This document shows positions 8,405 through 17,114 of a stretch of 64,000 nucleotides of DNA, one piece after another. The stretch is taken from assembly GCF_000428065.1 (NCBI RefSeq), contig NZ_ATZF01000014.1:1-64000 (forward strand), in the 5' to 3' direction. The position numbers were made by a program, and so were the translations under genes. This DNA comes from Shimazuella kribbensis DSM 45090 (GTDB lineage Bacteria > Bacillota > Bacilli > Thermoactinomycetales > Thermoactinomycetaceae). Within the stretch, counting starts at the first letter, position 1. Each line of letters opens with the position of its first letter. The notes under the pieces were generated by a model that saw nothing but the letters and a program-made list of their open reading frames with translations, ran no database searches and had not been told where the DNA came from.

Positions 8405-8698
8405 GTGGATTATTTGAATATCTTCATACTAATTGCTTTACTATTCGTTTTGATCTTCGTTATCTTTGCCTATACGAATTCAAATCGCAAGAACAATAAG
8501 ACGATGACACGAATGGATATATCGATGCTAAATCAAGCAAATAATATATCCAACAATGATAAGCAAATATTGAAACTGGTTTTACAAGGAAAGAAGATTT
8601 TAGCTATTAAGCACACAAGAGAACTATATGGATATGGATTAAAACAGGCAAAAGATTATGTGGACGAACTCGAACGCCGATGGGAAAATTCTATTTAA
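8405..8698 (+). CDS. Membrane-anchored protein with L7/L12 C-terminal-like domain (copy 1)
   Basis: A 97-residue protein with one N-terminal membrane helix (residues 5-25, FILIALLFVLIFVIFAY), a polar linker and a C-terminal domain ILKLVLQGKKILAIKHTREL...GLKQAKDYVDELE. The signature K-x-x-AIK-x-R...G-L-K-x-AK-x-VD resembles the ribosomal L7/L12 C-terminal fold, which also occurs in small non-ribosomal membrane proteins of Firmicutes. Starts at GTG with GGGGAA upstream. Its paralogue is at 9008. Function unknown; the fold suggests protein-protein contact at the membrane. Confidence 0.7.
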   Translation: MDYLNIFILIALLFVLIFVIFAYTNSNRKNNKTMTRMDISMLNQANNISNNDKQILKLVLQGKKILAIKHTRELYGYGLKQAKDYVDELERRWENSI

Positions 8699-8707
8699 AA
8701 TAAAAGA

Positions 8708-8738
8708 AACCGCATTATTCAAAAGAATAGGCGGTTTT
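8708..8738 (+). terminator. Terminator of copy 1
   Basis: AACCGC...GCGGTT stem with inner ATTATTC/GAATAG pairing, then TTTAT. Confidence 0.75.
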
Positions 8739-9007
8739 ATTCATTCCTAGACATCAACAATATTCTTCTATACCAGCTTTTTGTTTCTAACCATCTGGTT
8801 CTGTTATTCCGAACACAAGCTTATTAATGGAAAGATTGATCATGAAGGCCTGTTTAGAGCAAGAATTGATTTTAATTTACCCAATTTCTTTTACTAACAG
8901 AGTAATTTACTATTCATTTATAAGATTTCACCTAGACATAAGCATCTATTTTATATAATCTTAGAATTAATTACAATATTTGATAAATATATGGAGGATA
9001 TAGTGGA

Positions 9008-9322
9008 ATGGATTTATGGAAGTTCCTAATACTGATTAGTTTGTTACTTATCTTATTTCTTGCATTCACTTATACAAGACATCGACAAACACAGCGGATA
9101 GAGCAAAGATTAGTAAGGATAGAGAGATTACTCTGTCTTTTGGGAAATCATTTAAAGATTGAAATAGAAAAAGTAACAGATAAAGATATGGAAATATTAA
9201 AACTGGCTTTGCAAGGTCGAAAAATATTAGCGATCAAACGAACAAGAGAAATGTATGGTTATGGATTAAAAGAAGCAAAAAACCATGTAGATGAATTAGA
9301 AAGAAAAGTAAATGCGTTATAA
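9008..9322 (+). CDS. Membrane-anchored protein with L7/L12 C-terminal-like domain (copy 2)
   Basis: A 104-residue paralogue of the protein at 8405. One membrane helix (residues 5-22), a helical linker (RIEQRLVRIERLLCLLG) and the same tail ILKLALQGRKILAIKRTREM...GLKEAKNHVDELE. Each copy has its own terminator, so they are separate transcripts, probably born by local duplication. The 300 bp between them (8740-9005) shows no gene. Confidence 0.7.
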   Translation: MDLWKFLILISLLLILFLAFTYTRHRQTQRIEQRLVRIERLLCLLGNHLKIEIEKVTDKDMEILKLALQGRKILAIKRTREMYGYGLKEAKNHVDELERKVNAL

Positions 9323-9326
9323 ATAA

Positions 9327-9350
9327 AAACCGCTCTATTGAAGCGGTTTT
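9327..9350 (+). terminator. Terminator of copy 2
   Basis: AAACCGCT/AGCGGTTT stem with a short loop and TTTT, right after the stop. Confidence 0.8.
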
Positions 9351-9541
9351 CTAATCACAAATCCTAATAGGAAGAAGTTCTTCCTAGATTGGTAGGCCAT
9401 TCTCCTGACATGTAAATGGCCTACGCATAAGAAGTATTTGGTTTGTAATCATAAACCATTGCACTATAACAGGTTGTTTGTTCTTTTTTCATTGTCTCAT
9501 ACTACCTTCAGAAACTAATGTATCTCGTCACTTTAATAAAG

Positions 9542-9886
9542 CTATACTAGTTCTTGGTAAACACTTAAATGGATTGGTTTCTTTTTCATTGGTTTTTTGA
9601 ACTCTTCAAGATTTTCGATTTCAGTAAAAAAATCTTCTACATCACCTTCATAATCAAAATAAAATCGACTTGCTTTAAGTTTTTTTAATTCATCTATTGG
9701 ATTAAATACAAATTCACAATGAAGTTGCTCCATACGAGAATAATCTTCACCTTCATAAATGGTAAATTGCCTAACAAAGTCGAAATAAAATAGTTCTTCA
9801 CCAGTAAAGTCATATACTCCACATTGAAAGAGTAGCGCAATTGCATCTTCACCTTCTACTGGTTCCTTTCCAAAAGACTTAAACAC
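9542..9886 (-). CDS. Hypothetical acidic protein, possibly 5'-truncated
   Basis: At least 114 residues, acidic and rich in Phe/Tyr (YDFTGEELFYFDFVRQFTIY). The coding frame stays open upstream of the GTG at 9886 for about 30 more codons (KGTDVFTTVGEAKSYLKNK...KVWEV) and looks protein-like, but that extension has no ATG/GTG/TTG before a stop; AAAGGAATTTAAATT near 9980 could be a ribosome site with an ATT start. The gene either uses a rare start or lost its true 5' end. Family not recognised. The 9990-10230 stretch upstream shows no gene. Confidence 0.5.
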   Translation of the reverse strand: MFKSFGKEPVEGEDAIALLFQCGVYDFTGEELFYFDFVRQFTIYEGEDYSRMEQLHCEFVFNPIDELKKLKASRFYFDYEGDVEDFFTEIENLEEFKKPMKKKPIHLSVYQELV

Positions 9887-10255
9887 TTCCCAAACTTTTG
9901 CTGTATCCCTAGAATCACCTATTTTATTCTTAAGGTAACTTTTTGCTTCTCCTACTGTAGTAAAGACATCAGTTCCTTTAATTTAAATTCCTTTAAAACT
10001 ATTCTCTCCCTTTAGTCTTAGAAGGAATCAATCTTATACTCACTTAATTTAGCTATTTCCCATGCTATCGACCCAGTCCATAGTCTTGCTCCCTCTTTCG
10101 AGTTTATTAGAGAAAGTAGAACTTTAATAATGGAATCAGTAGCCCCACCATGTAAAAAGTTCGCTCGTGATGGATTTCATATTTCGATGATAGTAGAATC
10201 ATTTATGATTTACAATAAGTAGTAATCTCGTTTGAAGCAAAGAAAGGGGTACTCT

Positions 10256-11107
10256 ATGGATTCCAAAAACCAAATTTCGAAAATAATCGAATTTCGAGCG
10301 TTACATTCAAATTCCTTCGTTTTACCCAATGCATGGGATGCCATTAGTGCAAAAGTTTTTGAAGAATGCGGGTTCAAAGCTATCGGAACAACGAGTGCAG
10401 GCATCGCGGTTTCTCAAGGATACTCAGACAGAAACATGCCGTTTCAAACAGCGATTACCTCCATTGAACGAATTGTCCATTCCGTAAATATACCCGTAAG
10501 TGTGGATATTGAAGATGGTTATGGTCAAACCATTGAGGAAACAATAGAAACCGTAAGACAAGTTATTTCTACAGGTGCAGTAGGGATAAATATAGAAGAT
10601 AGCACCATTGATCCAGAACAACCACTGTATGATATATCTGTTCAACAACAAAAAATCTCGGCAATAAAAAATCTTGCTGATACGCTTGGAATTCCTCTAT
10701 TCATCAATGCCCGTACAGATGTATATTGGTCACAGATTGGTGAACCTTCCACACGAATGCAAGAAACAATCAAACGTGCACTTGCATACCAAGAAGCTGG
10801 TGCTGATTGTATTTTCGTCCCTGGTGTAACCGATAGAAAAATGATTCAAAATCTCAGAAAAGCCGTTTCTATTCCTATCAACCTATTAGCTGGACCAGAT
10901 ATGCCTTCCTTATCAGAACTCTCCGATATAGGGATTCAAAGAATTAGTTGTGGATCTGCGCCATTTCGAGCCACAACAACACTATTAAAAAACATTGGCG
11001 AAGAAATTATAAATCATGGGACTTTCCACCAGATGACATCCAATGTTCTGTCCTATCAAGAAGTTTCCAAATATACACCTCCAAAATTTAGTTTATGGGG
11101 AGAGTGA
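10256..11107 (+). CDS. Isocitrate lyase/PEP mutase superfamily protein
   Basis: A 283-residue (beta/alpha)8 enzyme of the ICL/PEPM superfamily, whose members make or break C-C or P-C bonds next to a carboxylate (for example methylisocitrate lyase, oxaloacetate decarboxylase, phosphonopyruvate hydrolase). Seen: LPNAWDAISAKVFEE near the N-terminus, the metal-site motifs SVDIEDGYG and NIEDS, and NARTDVYW. The catalytic-loop Cys motif of lyases (KKCGH) is absent, so it is not a true isocitrate lyase and the substrate is unknown. The start at 10256 has GAAAGGGG 7 nt upstream. Monocistronic, with its own terminator. Confidence 0.85.
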   Translation: MDSKNQISKIIEFRALHSNSFVLPNAWDAISAKVFEECGFKAIGTTSAGIAVSQGYSDRNMPFQTAITSIERIVHSVNIPVSVDIEDGYGQTIEETIETVRQVISTGAVGINIEDSTIDPEQPLYDISVQQQKISAIKNLADTLGIPLFINARTDVYWSQIGEPSTRMQETIKRALAYQEAGADCIFVPGVTDRKMIQNLRKAVSIPINLLAGPDMPSLSELSDIGIQRISCGSAPFRATTTLLKNIGEEIINHGTFHQMTSNVLSYQEVSKYTPPKFSLWGE

Positions 11108-11135
11108 TATAGTCTATATGTATATTAGATGGTAT

Positions 11136-11160
11136 GGAGCCCATTAAGGAGGCTCCTTTT
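11136..11160 (+). terminator. Terminator of the ICL/PEPM gene
   Basis: GGAGCC/GGCTCC stem followed by TTTTT. Confidence 0.75.
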
Positions 11161-11313
11161 TCCATTTATCGTGATTAACATGAAACAACCCTTTTTGGTT
11201 TGTATATAATTACAAACTAAAGGAATTTTAATTTAAACTAATGGGCATATAAAAATTGAAATCTAATTAAATGTACACTTTGCTATACTTCTGTTTGGTT
11301 GCTGTCAGTTAGT

Positions 11314-11616
11314 CTATAAATCTATCCATCCAATTTTTTTCATGTTATGAATTATGTTTAGAAACTCTTGTGATGGATATGCTTGATTCTTGAGTTTTAC
11401 AAAAAATTCATCATTATCCACCATGTACGTCACTCGTTCAACAGAAAAAAGGATATCGCCATTTTCAAAGTAGATATCTAAATCTGGTGTAGGAATAAAG
11501 TTGAAATCCATTTCATAACCCATTTCAATCGAGTCTATCATCGTCTCTCTGTCATCCAATTGCATAATCTCTATATTCATTATGCAATTGCACTTCTGTC
11601 CATATTTATTATTCAT
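11314..11616 (-). CDS. Hypothetical protein, 100 aa
   Basis: Acidic soluble protein (YEMDFNFIPTPDLDIYFENG ...) with alternating hydrophobic residues suggesting beta strands. GAAGG lies about 8 nt before the ATG. Two cysteines near the N-terminus (KCNC). No family recognised; it stands alone between the ICL/PEPM gene and a region of gene debris. Confidence 0.5.
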   Translation of the reverse strand: MNNKYGQKCNCIMNIEIMQLDDRETMIDSIEMGYEMDFNFIPTPDLDIYFENGDILFSVERVTYMVDNDEFFVKLKNQAYPSQEFLNIIHNMKKIGWIDL

Positions 11617-11654
11617 TGTTTAACCTTCATTTCTCTTTGATGTAATTCTGTTAA

Positions 11655-11872
11655 AGTAGTCATTGATCTCATCCGAATTCATTCATAATGAGCATTAAAT
11701 CTAACCATGTTTTCCCCGTTAGCTGCTTATCGGAAAAACCAAGCCGCCTTGCCGTTTCCAGTACTCGTTCTTATGATCAATCTCAAGGTAAGGTGGAATC
11801 ATCAGCCAGTGATCAATCTTTAAACGATTATCGTTTAATAGCAATCCCGAACGTTCATTCTGTTTATTATTG
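11655..11872 (-). pseudogene. Remnant of a CYTH-domain (class IV adenylate cyclase-like) gene
   Basis: On the minus strand one frame reads NNKQNERSGLLLNDNRLKID followed by HWLMIPPYLEI, which fits the C-terminal half of CYTH-domain proteins (pattern ID-x-W-x-x-IPP-YLEI). It then shifts frame into TARRLGFSDKQLTGKTWLD, matching the family's next helix. The N-terminal half with the E-x-E-x-K motif is missing. So this is a truncated, frameshifted relic. The match rests on my recall of the family pattern. Confidence 0.6.
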
Positions 11873-11885
11873 ACTTACTTTTTAG

Positions 11886-11928
11886 AAAATAATACCCTTT
11901 GACCAACTGGATCAAAGGGTATTATTTT
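11886..11928. terminator. Bidirectional terminator hairpin
   Basis: Perfect 17-bp stem (AAAATAATACCCTTTGA with its complement) around a 9-nt loop, flanked by A and T runs. No intact gene now ends here, so it is probably left over from lost genes. Confidence 0.7.
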
Positions 11929-11929
11929 C

Positions 11930-12510
11930 ACGAAGGGAAAGCCCTTGAAGAATGCTCCTGAACGCTCTTAGCTGAAGGGAATCCAACAAAATGTCAGTGC
12001 TGTCTTCATTCTGCTGTAGGAGTAGCATCTCGAGCTTCTCCTCATCATGCATTAAGAACAAATGCACTCCATCCCTTATTTCATACATGGAGCGGCGATT
12101 TCTCTATATCAACATACCGTGGCATGCACAGAGAAAAACCGCCAATGAACCCGTGAGATTTACTGAACTCCTTCACTTTCGGCCACATCTACATCAACTC
12201 TCATGATAGAATGCAGGCTGAGGTGATGAAGCCAAAACAGCAAACTTTACACCTTGGTGCCTAAATTACAACTCCAAGATGAATTCCGCAAGCAACTTCG
12301 CTGCGGCCTTGATCAGCACCAAACCACGAACAGAAGAAACCAATCGAAGGGTTTGAGTTAGTCCAAGTATTTGAGGAGATCATTCATAATGTGACTCCAG
12401 CGCTCGAAACCAGTAGAACTTCTATAATTATATTTCACTTCACTACTAAGGTCTACGTACTTTGTCCCCTGTAATCTCAAAAATGAAAGACTAATTATCA
12501 AAAACCTCCA
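11930..12510. other. Non-coding debris downstream of spoVAD
   Basis: About 580 bp without a convincing gene. A 51-codon minus-strand reading (MYEIRDGVHLFLMHDEEKLE... , about 11930-12090) has protein-like character but no recognisable family or ribosome site. The place where spoVAE would be expected (after spoVAD) holds none of its sequence. Confidence 0.5.
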
Positions 12511-12513
12511 TCA

Positions 12514-12541
12514 AAAAAACCCAGTACAAAAATGTACTAGG
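12514..12541 (-). terminator. Terminator of spoVAC-spoVAD
   Basis: Minus-strand stem CCTAGTAC/GTACTGGG followed by TTTTTTTGA. It overlaps the first codons after the spoVAD stop. Confidence 0.8.
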
Positions 12542-13534
12542 CTAATCATTTTCAAATGCCACCGCATGAGCAACACAGGGAATATTTTCTCCTTGTTGAT
12601 ACGATACAGGGCTTAACAACGCCCCTGTGGCGATGACAAGTATTTTGTTCAGCTTCCCTTTTGCCATCTCTTGCATCAATTGCCCGTAGGTGACGATGGC
12701 ACTACTTGCACAACCGCTACCACCTGCAAAAGTTTCTTGTTTGTCATTATATATCATCAATCCACAGTCCGAAAATTGAGGCCCCATATCGTATCCTGCT
12801 TTGGAGATCAACTCTCTTGCGATGGGATGTCCAACAGTAGCCAAGTCTCCTGTGACGATGAGATCATAGTCATCAGGTTTTCTCCCAGTATCTTGGAAAT
12901 GTGCGATAATCGTATCTGCCGCTGCTGGCGCCATGGCTGAACCCATATCAAATGGATTTTTCACTCCACGTTCCATCACTTTCCCAATCGTAGCATAACG
13001 TACGCGCGGACCAGTATGACCTTTGGCAATAATTGCTGCTCCTGCTCCGGTTACTGTCCATTGAGCTGTATCTGGTTTTTGCCCTCCATACTCTGTCGGA
13101 TACCGATACTGCTTTTCAGCTGTACAGTTGTGACTAGATACCCCCACGATAGCATTTCCTGCGAAACCTCCACTGACCAAAGATGCTCCAAGTGACATGG
13201 ATAACATGGAACTAGAACAGGCACCATATACCCCTAAGAAAGGAGTACCTAGCTTTTGAGCAGAAAAAGATGCAGTGATATTTTGATTTAATAAATCGCC
13301 TGCTAAATAAACACATATATCCTGAGGTTGTTTACCTGATTTTTGAATAGCAGCATCTACAGCAGTAGAAAGTATTTTTCTTTCAGCCTTTTCCCATGTA
13401 TCTTCTCCTGCATAAAGATCATCAAAAGAGTGATCTAAATATTTGCCGATCTTCCCTTTTGCTTCCATTGGACCTGCAACTGCCGCAGAAGCAAGCACTC
13501 TTGTCTCCGGGCTAAATTCCCATGTTTTCTTCAT
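12542..13534 (-). CDS. spoVAD: Stage V sporulation protein AD
   Basis: A 330-residue thiolase-like fold protein, close to the usual length. SpoVAD sits on the forespore inner membrane, binds dipicolinic acid and is needed for its import during sporulation. Seen: GVYGACSSSMLSMSLGASLV, SSHNCTAEKQYRYPTEYG, TVTGAGAAIIA and a C-terminal GGSGCASSAIVTYG. It lies 7 bp after spoVAC in one transcription unit. A terminator follows at once, so spoVAE, usually next, is missing here. Confidence 0.97.
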   Translation of the reverse strand: MKKTWEFSPETRVLASAAVAGPMEAKGKIGKYLDHSFDDLYAGEDTWEKAERKILSTAVDAAIQKSGKQPQDICVYLAGDLLNQNITASFSAQKLGTPFLGVYGACSSSMLSMSLGASLVSGGFAGNAIVGVSSHNCTAEKQYRYPTEYGGQKPDTAQWTVTGAGAAIIAKGHTGPRVRYATIGKVMERGVKNPFDMGSAMAPAAADTIIAHFQDTGRKPDDYDLIVTGDLATVGHPIARELISKAGYDMGPQFSDCGLMIYNDKQETFAGGSGCASSAIVTYGQLMQEMAKGKLNKILVIATGALLSPVSYQQGENIPCVAHAVAFEND

Positions 13535-13541
13535 ACATAAC

Positions 13542-14006
13542 TCAGCTCCCTATCGCCATTAAAACTAGCGTTCGGATTAAACTAACAGCAAAAGCAGAAA
13601 AAACACCCCAAACGATGACTGCACCTGCCAGTTTAAACATATTGCCCCCAACGCCTAATACATAGCCTTCTGCTTTATGTTCAAGCGCAGCAGATGCGAT
13701 CGAGTTAGCAAAACCAGTAACCGGAACAGCAATACCTGCGCCAGCCCACTGACCGATATTGTCGTATACACCAAATCCCGTTAATAAACAAGTAATGATA
13801 ACCAATGTGGCTACAGTCATGCTACTAGCTATATCTTTGTTGTAACCAAATCCTTTGTACAGCATGTTTAACGCTTCCCCAATGATACAAATGAAACCAC
13901 CAACGATAAATGCTTTAAAACAATTTCTAAAAATCTTAGGTTTTGGACGATGCTTCTGTGCCAATTGATCATATGCTTTTTCTTGTGCCGTTTGTTGATT
14001 AGCCAT
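13542..14006 (-). CDS. spoVAC: Stage V sporulation protein AC
   Basis: A 154-residue integral membrane protein. SpoVAC is thought to form a mechanosensitive channel for dipicolinic acid in the spore inner membrane. About four membrane segments are visible (CFKAFIVGGFICIIGEALNM, MTVATLVIITCLLTGFGVYD, VPVTGFANSIASAALEH, VWGVFSAFAVSLIRTLVLM). The start has a strong ribosome site (TAGGAGG, 7 nt away). First gene of a spoVAC-spoVAD pair; expression by sigma-G is expected from the family, and the promoter is not clear by eye. Confidence 0.97.
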   Translation of the reverse strand: MANQQTAQEKAYDQLAQKHRPKPKIFRNCFKAFIVGGFICIIGEALNMLYKGFGYNKDIASSMTVATLVIITCLLTGFGVYDNIGQWAGAGIAVPVTGFANSIASAALEHKAEGYVLGVGGNMFKLAGAVIVWGVFSAFAVSLIRTLVLMAIGS

Positions 14007-14239
14007 CTATTTACCTCCTAGCAACATAACAATGTTATTTTTTGCGATTGGAGGTTATTTATACAGCAAGAGTCAACAAAAATCATGGAAATACAAAAGT
14101 CATGCAAAGGAGCAATCTGCTCACCCTGCATGACTTATATCAAAAATATATTTTATATTGCCTCATGGGCATCAAGAATCTCAGCGGTTTATATACAAGC
14201 AACGAGTATAGTCTTGAAATTTATACCCCATAACAAAGT

Positions 14240-14580
14240 GGTTGCCCTCAACGTGTTGTCTGAGGGCGAGGTCGGTACCTACGTTCCAATGCCAAAAAAC
14301 AGCAGAGGAACGTAGGAACCTATCGACAGCCGCGGGGATGGATACCCCGCGACCGCCGTGCTTGCTGGAATCCCGCCCTTATACCCGCCGTAGCGGGGTA
14401 AACCGGGGCCGTGGCCCCAGGCGGGAGTGTTGGGGCTCCCACCCCCTTTTCAGGGCTGCCCGCCCTGCAGGGGTGGCAAAGCCACCAACTTTTCAGGGTA
14501 CCCCCCTGTGGGTGGTGGCAAAGCCACCAGCTTCAGGGCTACCCGCCCTGTGGGAGTGGCGAAACGCCACTAAATCTTTT
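14240..14580. ncRNA. GC-rich structured noncoding block, HEARO/omega-RNA-like candidate
   Basis: A sharply GC-rich block in AT-rich surroundings, with many nested hairpins. Examples are CTACGTTCC/GGAACGTAG, CCGCGGGG/CCCCGCG and three tandem units made of a CAGGG...CCCTG stem (14451, 14494, 14534) plus a GTGGC(A/G)AA-GCCAC stem (14472, 14514, 14556). Structure without a reading frame suggests RNA. In size and style it resembles the HEARO (omega) RNAs that precede IscB nucleases, but no IscB gene follows. Assignment is tentative and could be wrong. Confidence 0.3.
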
Positions 14581-15169
14581 TTGTTTTTCCAAGCCTACTA
14601 CCGGTTCAGAGGGCCACGATGCATTCCTGCACCACACAAGTCTGACGTCTACTACGCAACATGGACGGTGGCATGTACCAGATCAAGCGCAAACTGTGGG
14701 CTTCCCTTCAGCGTGTTATCGCAGTAATATTAAGGACTAGGTCCTTAACAAAACAGCGGCAACATGCCTTTTATGAGAAGCAGAGGTATTCCTCCACAGA
14801 TTACGCCATCACGGCACACACACACCCCACGAAGTCGCAGGAGACGCACAGAATTGTGCAGTTACAGAATATGCATCGCAGCCCCTTCACCCGGGTTCGA
14901 CACCATTAGTATATCATGAATAGTATTGAAATGTATGCTGAAAATATAAATTTATTTGTAATTTATCACTATTACAAGAGTACAAGTTTCACTTTTGCAG
15001 ACTTAGGAGGTATTAAACCTCGCAATTTTGGGATTTTTCCAAAAGATATCTTCACAAACACACATTCCATTATTAAGCTATCAGCAGTTGCTCTTGAAAA
15101 GTCGATAGGATATGAGGATCAGCAAATCAATCGTTTTGCACATAAAATGCTATACGTAATGAAAAATGG
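14581..15169. other. No recognisable gene
   Basis: About 590 bp between the structured block and the IS end. Short readings on both strands show no known domain. Composition falls back from GC-rich to AT-rich around 14900, which suggests a junction between inserted and resident DNA. Confidence 0.4.
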
Positions 15170-15224
15170 CTAGACTGCGAAAACCAAGCAGTAAGTCTAT
15201 TCTAAACAAAAGCAACAAAAATTC

Positions 15225-15325
15225 TGTTCAACATCGGGACTCACGGAGCTAGTCTGGTAATGAAGTAATCAATCAGACTACCGTCCCAAAAATCACACGG
15301 CTGAAGCCGTGTGGAGTGTCCATTG
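15225..15325 (+). mobile_element. Right-end remnant of an IS200/IS605-type element
   Basis: The segment ends with the hairpin ACACGGCTGAAGCCGTGT followed by GGAGTGTC, the usual layout of the 3' end of TnpB/IS605-type elements. It is preceded by the typical AATCAGACTACCGTCCCAA-like stretch. No TnpB coding sequence is left upstream, so this is a relic or a non-autonomous end. Confidence 0.55.
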
Positions 15326-15341
15326 TAATTTATTAAGATAT

Positions 15342-15371
15342 AAAAAAACTACCAGCACAATATACTGGCAG
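15342..15371 (-). terminator. Terminator of the CBS gene
   Basis: Minus-strand CTGCCAG/CTGGTAG stem with TTTTTTTAT. Confidence 0.75.
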
Positions 15372-15382
15372 CCTCATAAATT

Positions 15383-15823
15383 TTATAAATTGTTTGAAGT
15401 AAATTTACTGTGTGTTTCTGATATTTCGTTTAACGCTTCACTTGCTTCATTTTGATAAGGAGTGCGAACCGCCAAATCCCCTAAAGATACAACTCCAATC
15501 AATTGATCTTGATCTACAATTGGCAATCGACGAATCTGGGCTTCTGCCATTTTTTGTGCTGCCTCGTCTACTGACATATCTGGTGTGCCATAAACCAAAT
15601 GATCAGACATAATATCGCTAATATGGGAAGAGTTTGGTTTTTTCTCTGCAATCGCACGTGTTACAATATCGCGATCGGTGATAATACCTTTTAATTGTCC
15701 GTTTTCACAGACCGGAATCATTCCTACATTTTCATTTCTCATGATACTAGCAGCTTCAAATACATTATCATCTGGCGACAAATGAGCAATGTCTGTCGAC
15801 ATGATATCTCTTACCTGATGCAT
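15383..15823 (-). CDS. CBS-domain pair protein
   Basis: A 146-residue stand-alone CBS (Bateman) module of the YhcV type. CBS1 spans about residues 8-65 (VRDIMSTDIAHLSPDDNV ... IITDRDIVTRAIAE) and CBS2 about 72-130 (ISDIMSDHLVYGTPDMSV ... GVVSLGDLAVR). Such modules bind adenosyl ligands and act as energy or stress sensors; the partner is unknown. AAGGAGG lies 8 nt before the ATG. Monocistronic. Confidence 0.9.
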   Translation of the reverse strand: MHQVRDIMSTDIAHLSPDDNVFEAASIMRNENVGMIPVCENGQLKGIITDRDIVTRAIAEKKPNSSHISDIMSDHLVYGTPDMSVDEAAQKMAEAQIRRLPIVDQDQLIGVVSLGDLAVRTPYQNEASEALNEISETHSKFTSNNL

Positions 15824-15884
15824 CTGTATGCCTCCTTTTGCTTTATGTCACTAGGGTAACCGCAAAAGAAGAGGAGCATGCATT

Positions 15885-17114
15885 TTACATAAATGCAGTA
15901 AGTAAGGTTGGTTTGTTTTTTTCAAAAGAACCTTCATACAAGTACTGTATGGCACCTTTGACGAGTAGTTCCAATCCTACTTTCATCGCATCTTCATCTA
16001 CATCAAAACGCGGATGGTGATGCGGGGCAGTAATACCTCGCATTTCATTACCAGCGCCAACAAAACAAAATGTTCCTGGGATTTCGTTCAAGTAATAGGC
16101 AAAATCTTCTCCACCCATCAATGGGTCCATTTCTTCCACTTTCTCGATCCCCACTATCCCCTCTCCCACTTTGCGCAACCGTGCAGTTTCCAAAGGGTTG
16201 GTAATTAATGGAGGATAACCCTTACGGATCTCTATTTCATAACTAGCACCGTACATGTGACAAGTATCATGTACCACTTCTTTGATTCTCCGAAGCAAAA
16301 ATTCTCGAATATCTGGAGCAAATGCTCGCACTGTTCCTTTCCATTCGCATGAGTCGGAGATCACATTTGATGCTTCTCCACCATGAATACTACCAATGGA
16401 AATAACGGCTGAACGGACTGGGTCGATCTGACGACTGATGATGGATTGAATATTAACAATGGCATGTGACGCTACAGCAATCGCATCAGTAGTCATATGA
16501 GGAAGTCCTCCGTGCCCACCTTTCCCGATTATATTGACTCTGAATACATCACTTGAAGCGAGCATGGGACCAGCTCGAAAGCTGAGATAGCCAGTAGGTA
16601 GTGGTGACCAGAGATGAATGCCATAAATCGCATCCACACCTTCCAAAACCCCAGCTTCAATCATAGATTTCGCACCGCCGGGCAGCGTTTCTTCCGCATG
16701 TTGAAAAATAAATAAGATATTTCCGTATAATTGCGCTTTCATTGTCGTAAGAATAGATGCTGCACCCATTAACATAGCCATGTGACCATCGTGTCCACAT
16801 GCATGCATAACCCCTGGAATACGGGAGCGATAGCTACAATTCTTTTCATCTTGAATGGGTAGGGCGTCCATATCTGCACGCAGTGCAATGGTTGGACCTT
16901 CATGATGTCCGCGCAGGAAACCTGTTACACCTCCTCCGCCAACTCCGGTCCGCACTTCCAACCCAAGGCTTTCCAAGTGTGCTGCAACACGCTTGGAAGT
17001 TTCTTTTTCATGAAATGAAACCTCTGGATATTGATGAAATGTTCTTCTCCATGCAACTACTTGTGGAAACAATTCCTCGATCCTCTGTTTCATAAATTTA
17101 CTGCTACTTTTCAC
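15885..17114 (-). CDS. M20-family amidohydrolase
   Basis: A 409-residue M20D peptidase of the N-acyl-L-amino acid amidohydrolase/hippurate hydrolase type. Metal-site motifs are present: HACGHDGHMAMLMG (around residue 105), QHAEE (around 140), GHGGLPHMTTDAI (dimerisation domain) and MGGEDFAYYL (around 350). It removes acyl groups from amino acids or related amides; the substrate is not determined by sequence. The GTG start overlaps the stop of a small upstream reading (ATGTGA arrangement), suggesting translational coupling. Confidence 0.92.
   Translation of the reverse strand: MKSSSKFMKQRIEELFPQVVAWRRTFHQYPEVSFHEKETSKRVAAHLESLGLEVRTGVGGGGVTGFLRGHHEGPTIALRADMDALPIQDEKNCSYRSRIPGVMHACGHDGHMAMLMGAASILTTMKAQLYGNILFIFQHAEETLPGGAKSMIEAGVLEGVDAIYGIHLWSPLPTGYLSFRAGPMLASSDVFRVNIIGKGGHGGLPHMTTDAIAVASHAIVNIQSIISRQIDPVRSAVISIGSIHGGEASNVISDSCEWKGTVRAFAPDIREFLLRRIKEVVHDTCHMYGASYEIEIRKGYPPLITNPLETARLRKVGEGIVGIEKVEEMDPLMGGEDFAYYLNEIPGTFCFVGAGNEMRGITAPHHHPRFDVDEDAMKVGLELLVKGAIQYLYEGSFEKNKPTLLTAFM

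Noticed and set aside
14242-14909. Plus-strand readings of 82-161 codons in the GC-rich block
   Set aside because: They overlap each other in different frames, follow hairpin repeats and show no domain or ribosome site.
14880-14910. tRNA 3' end (GGGTTCGACACC)
   Set aside because: Only the T-arm-like motif is present; no acceptor, D- or anticodon arm can be built around it.
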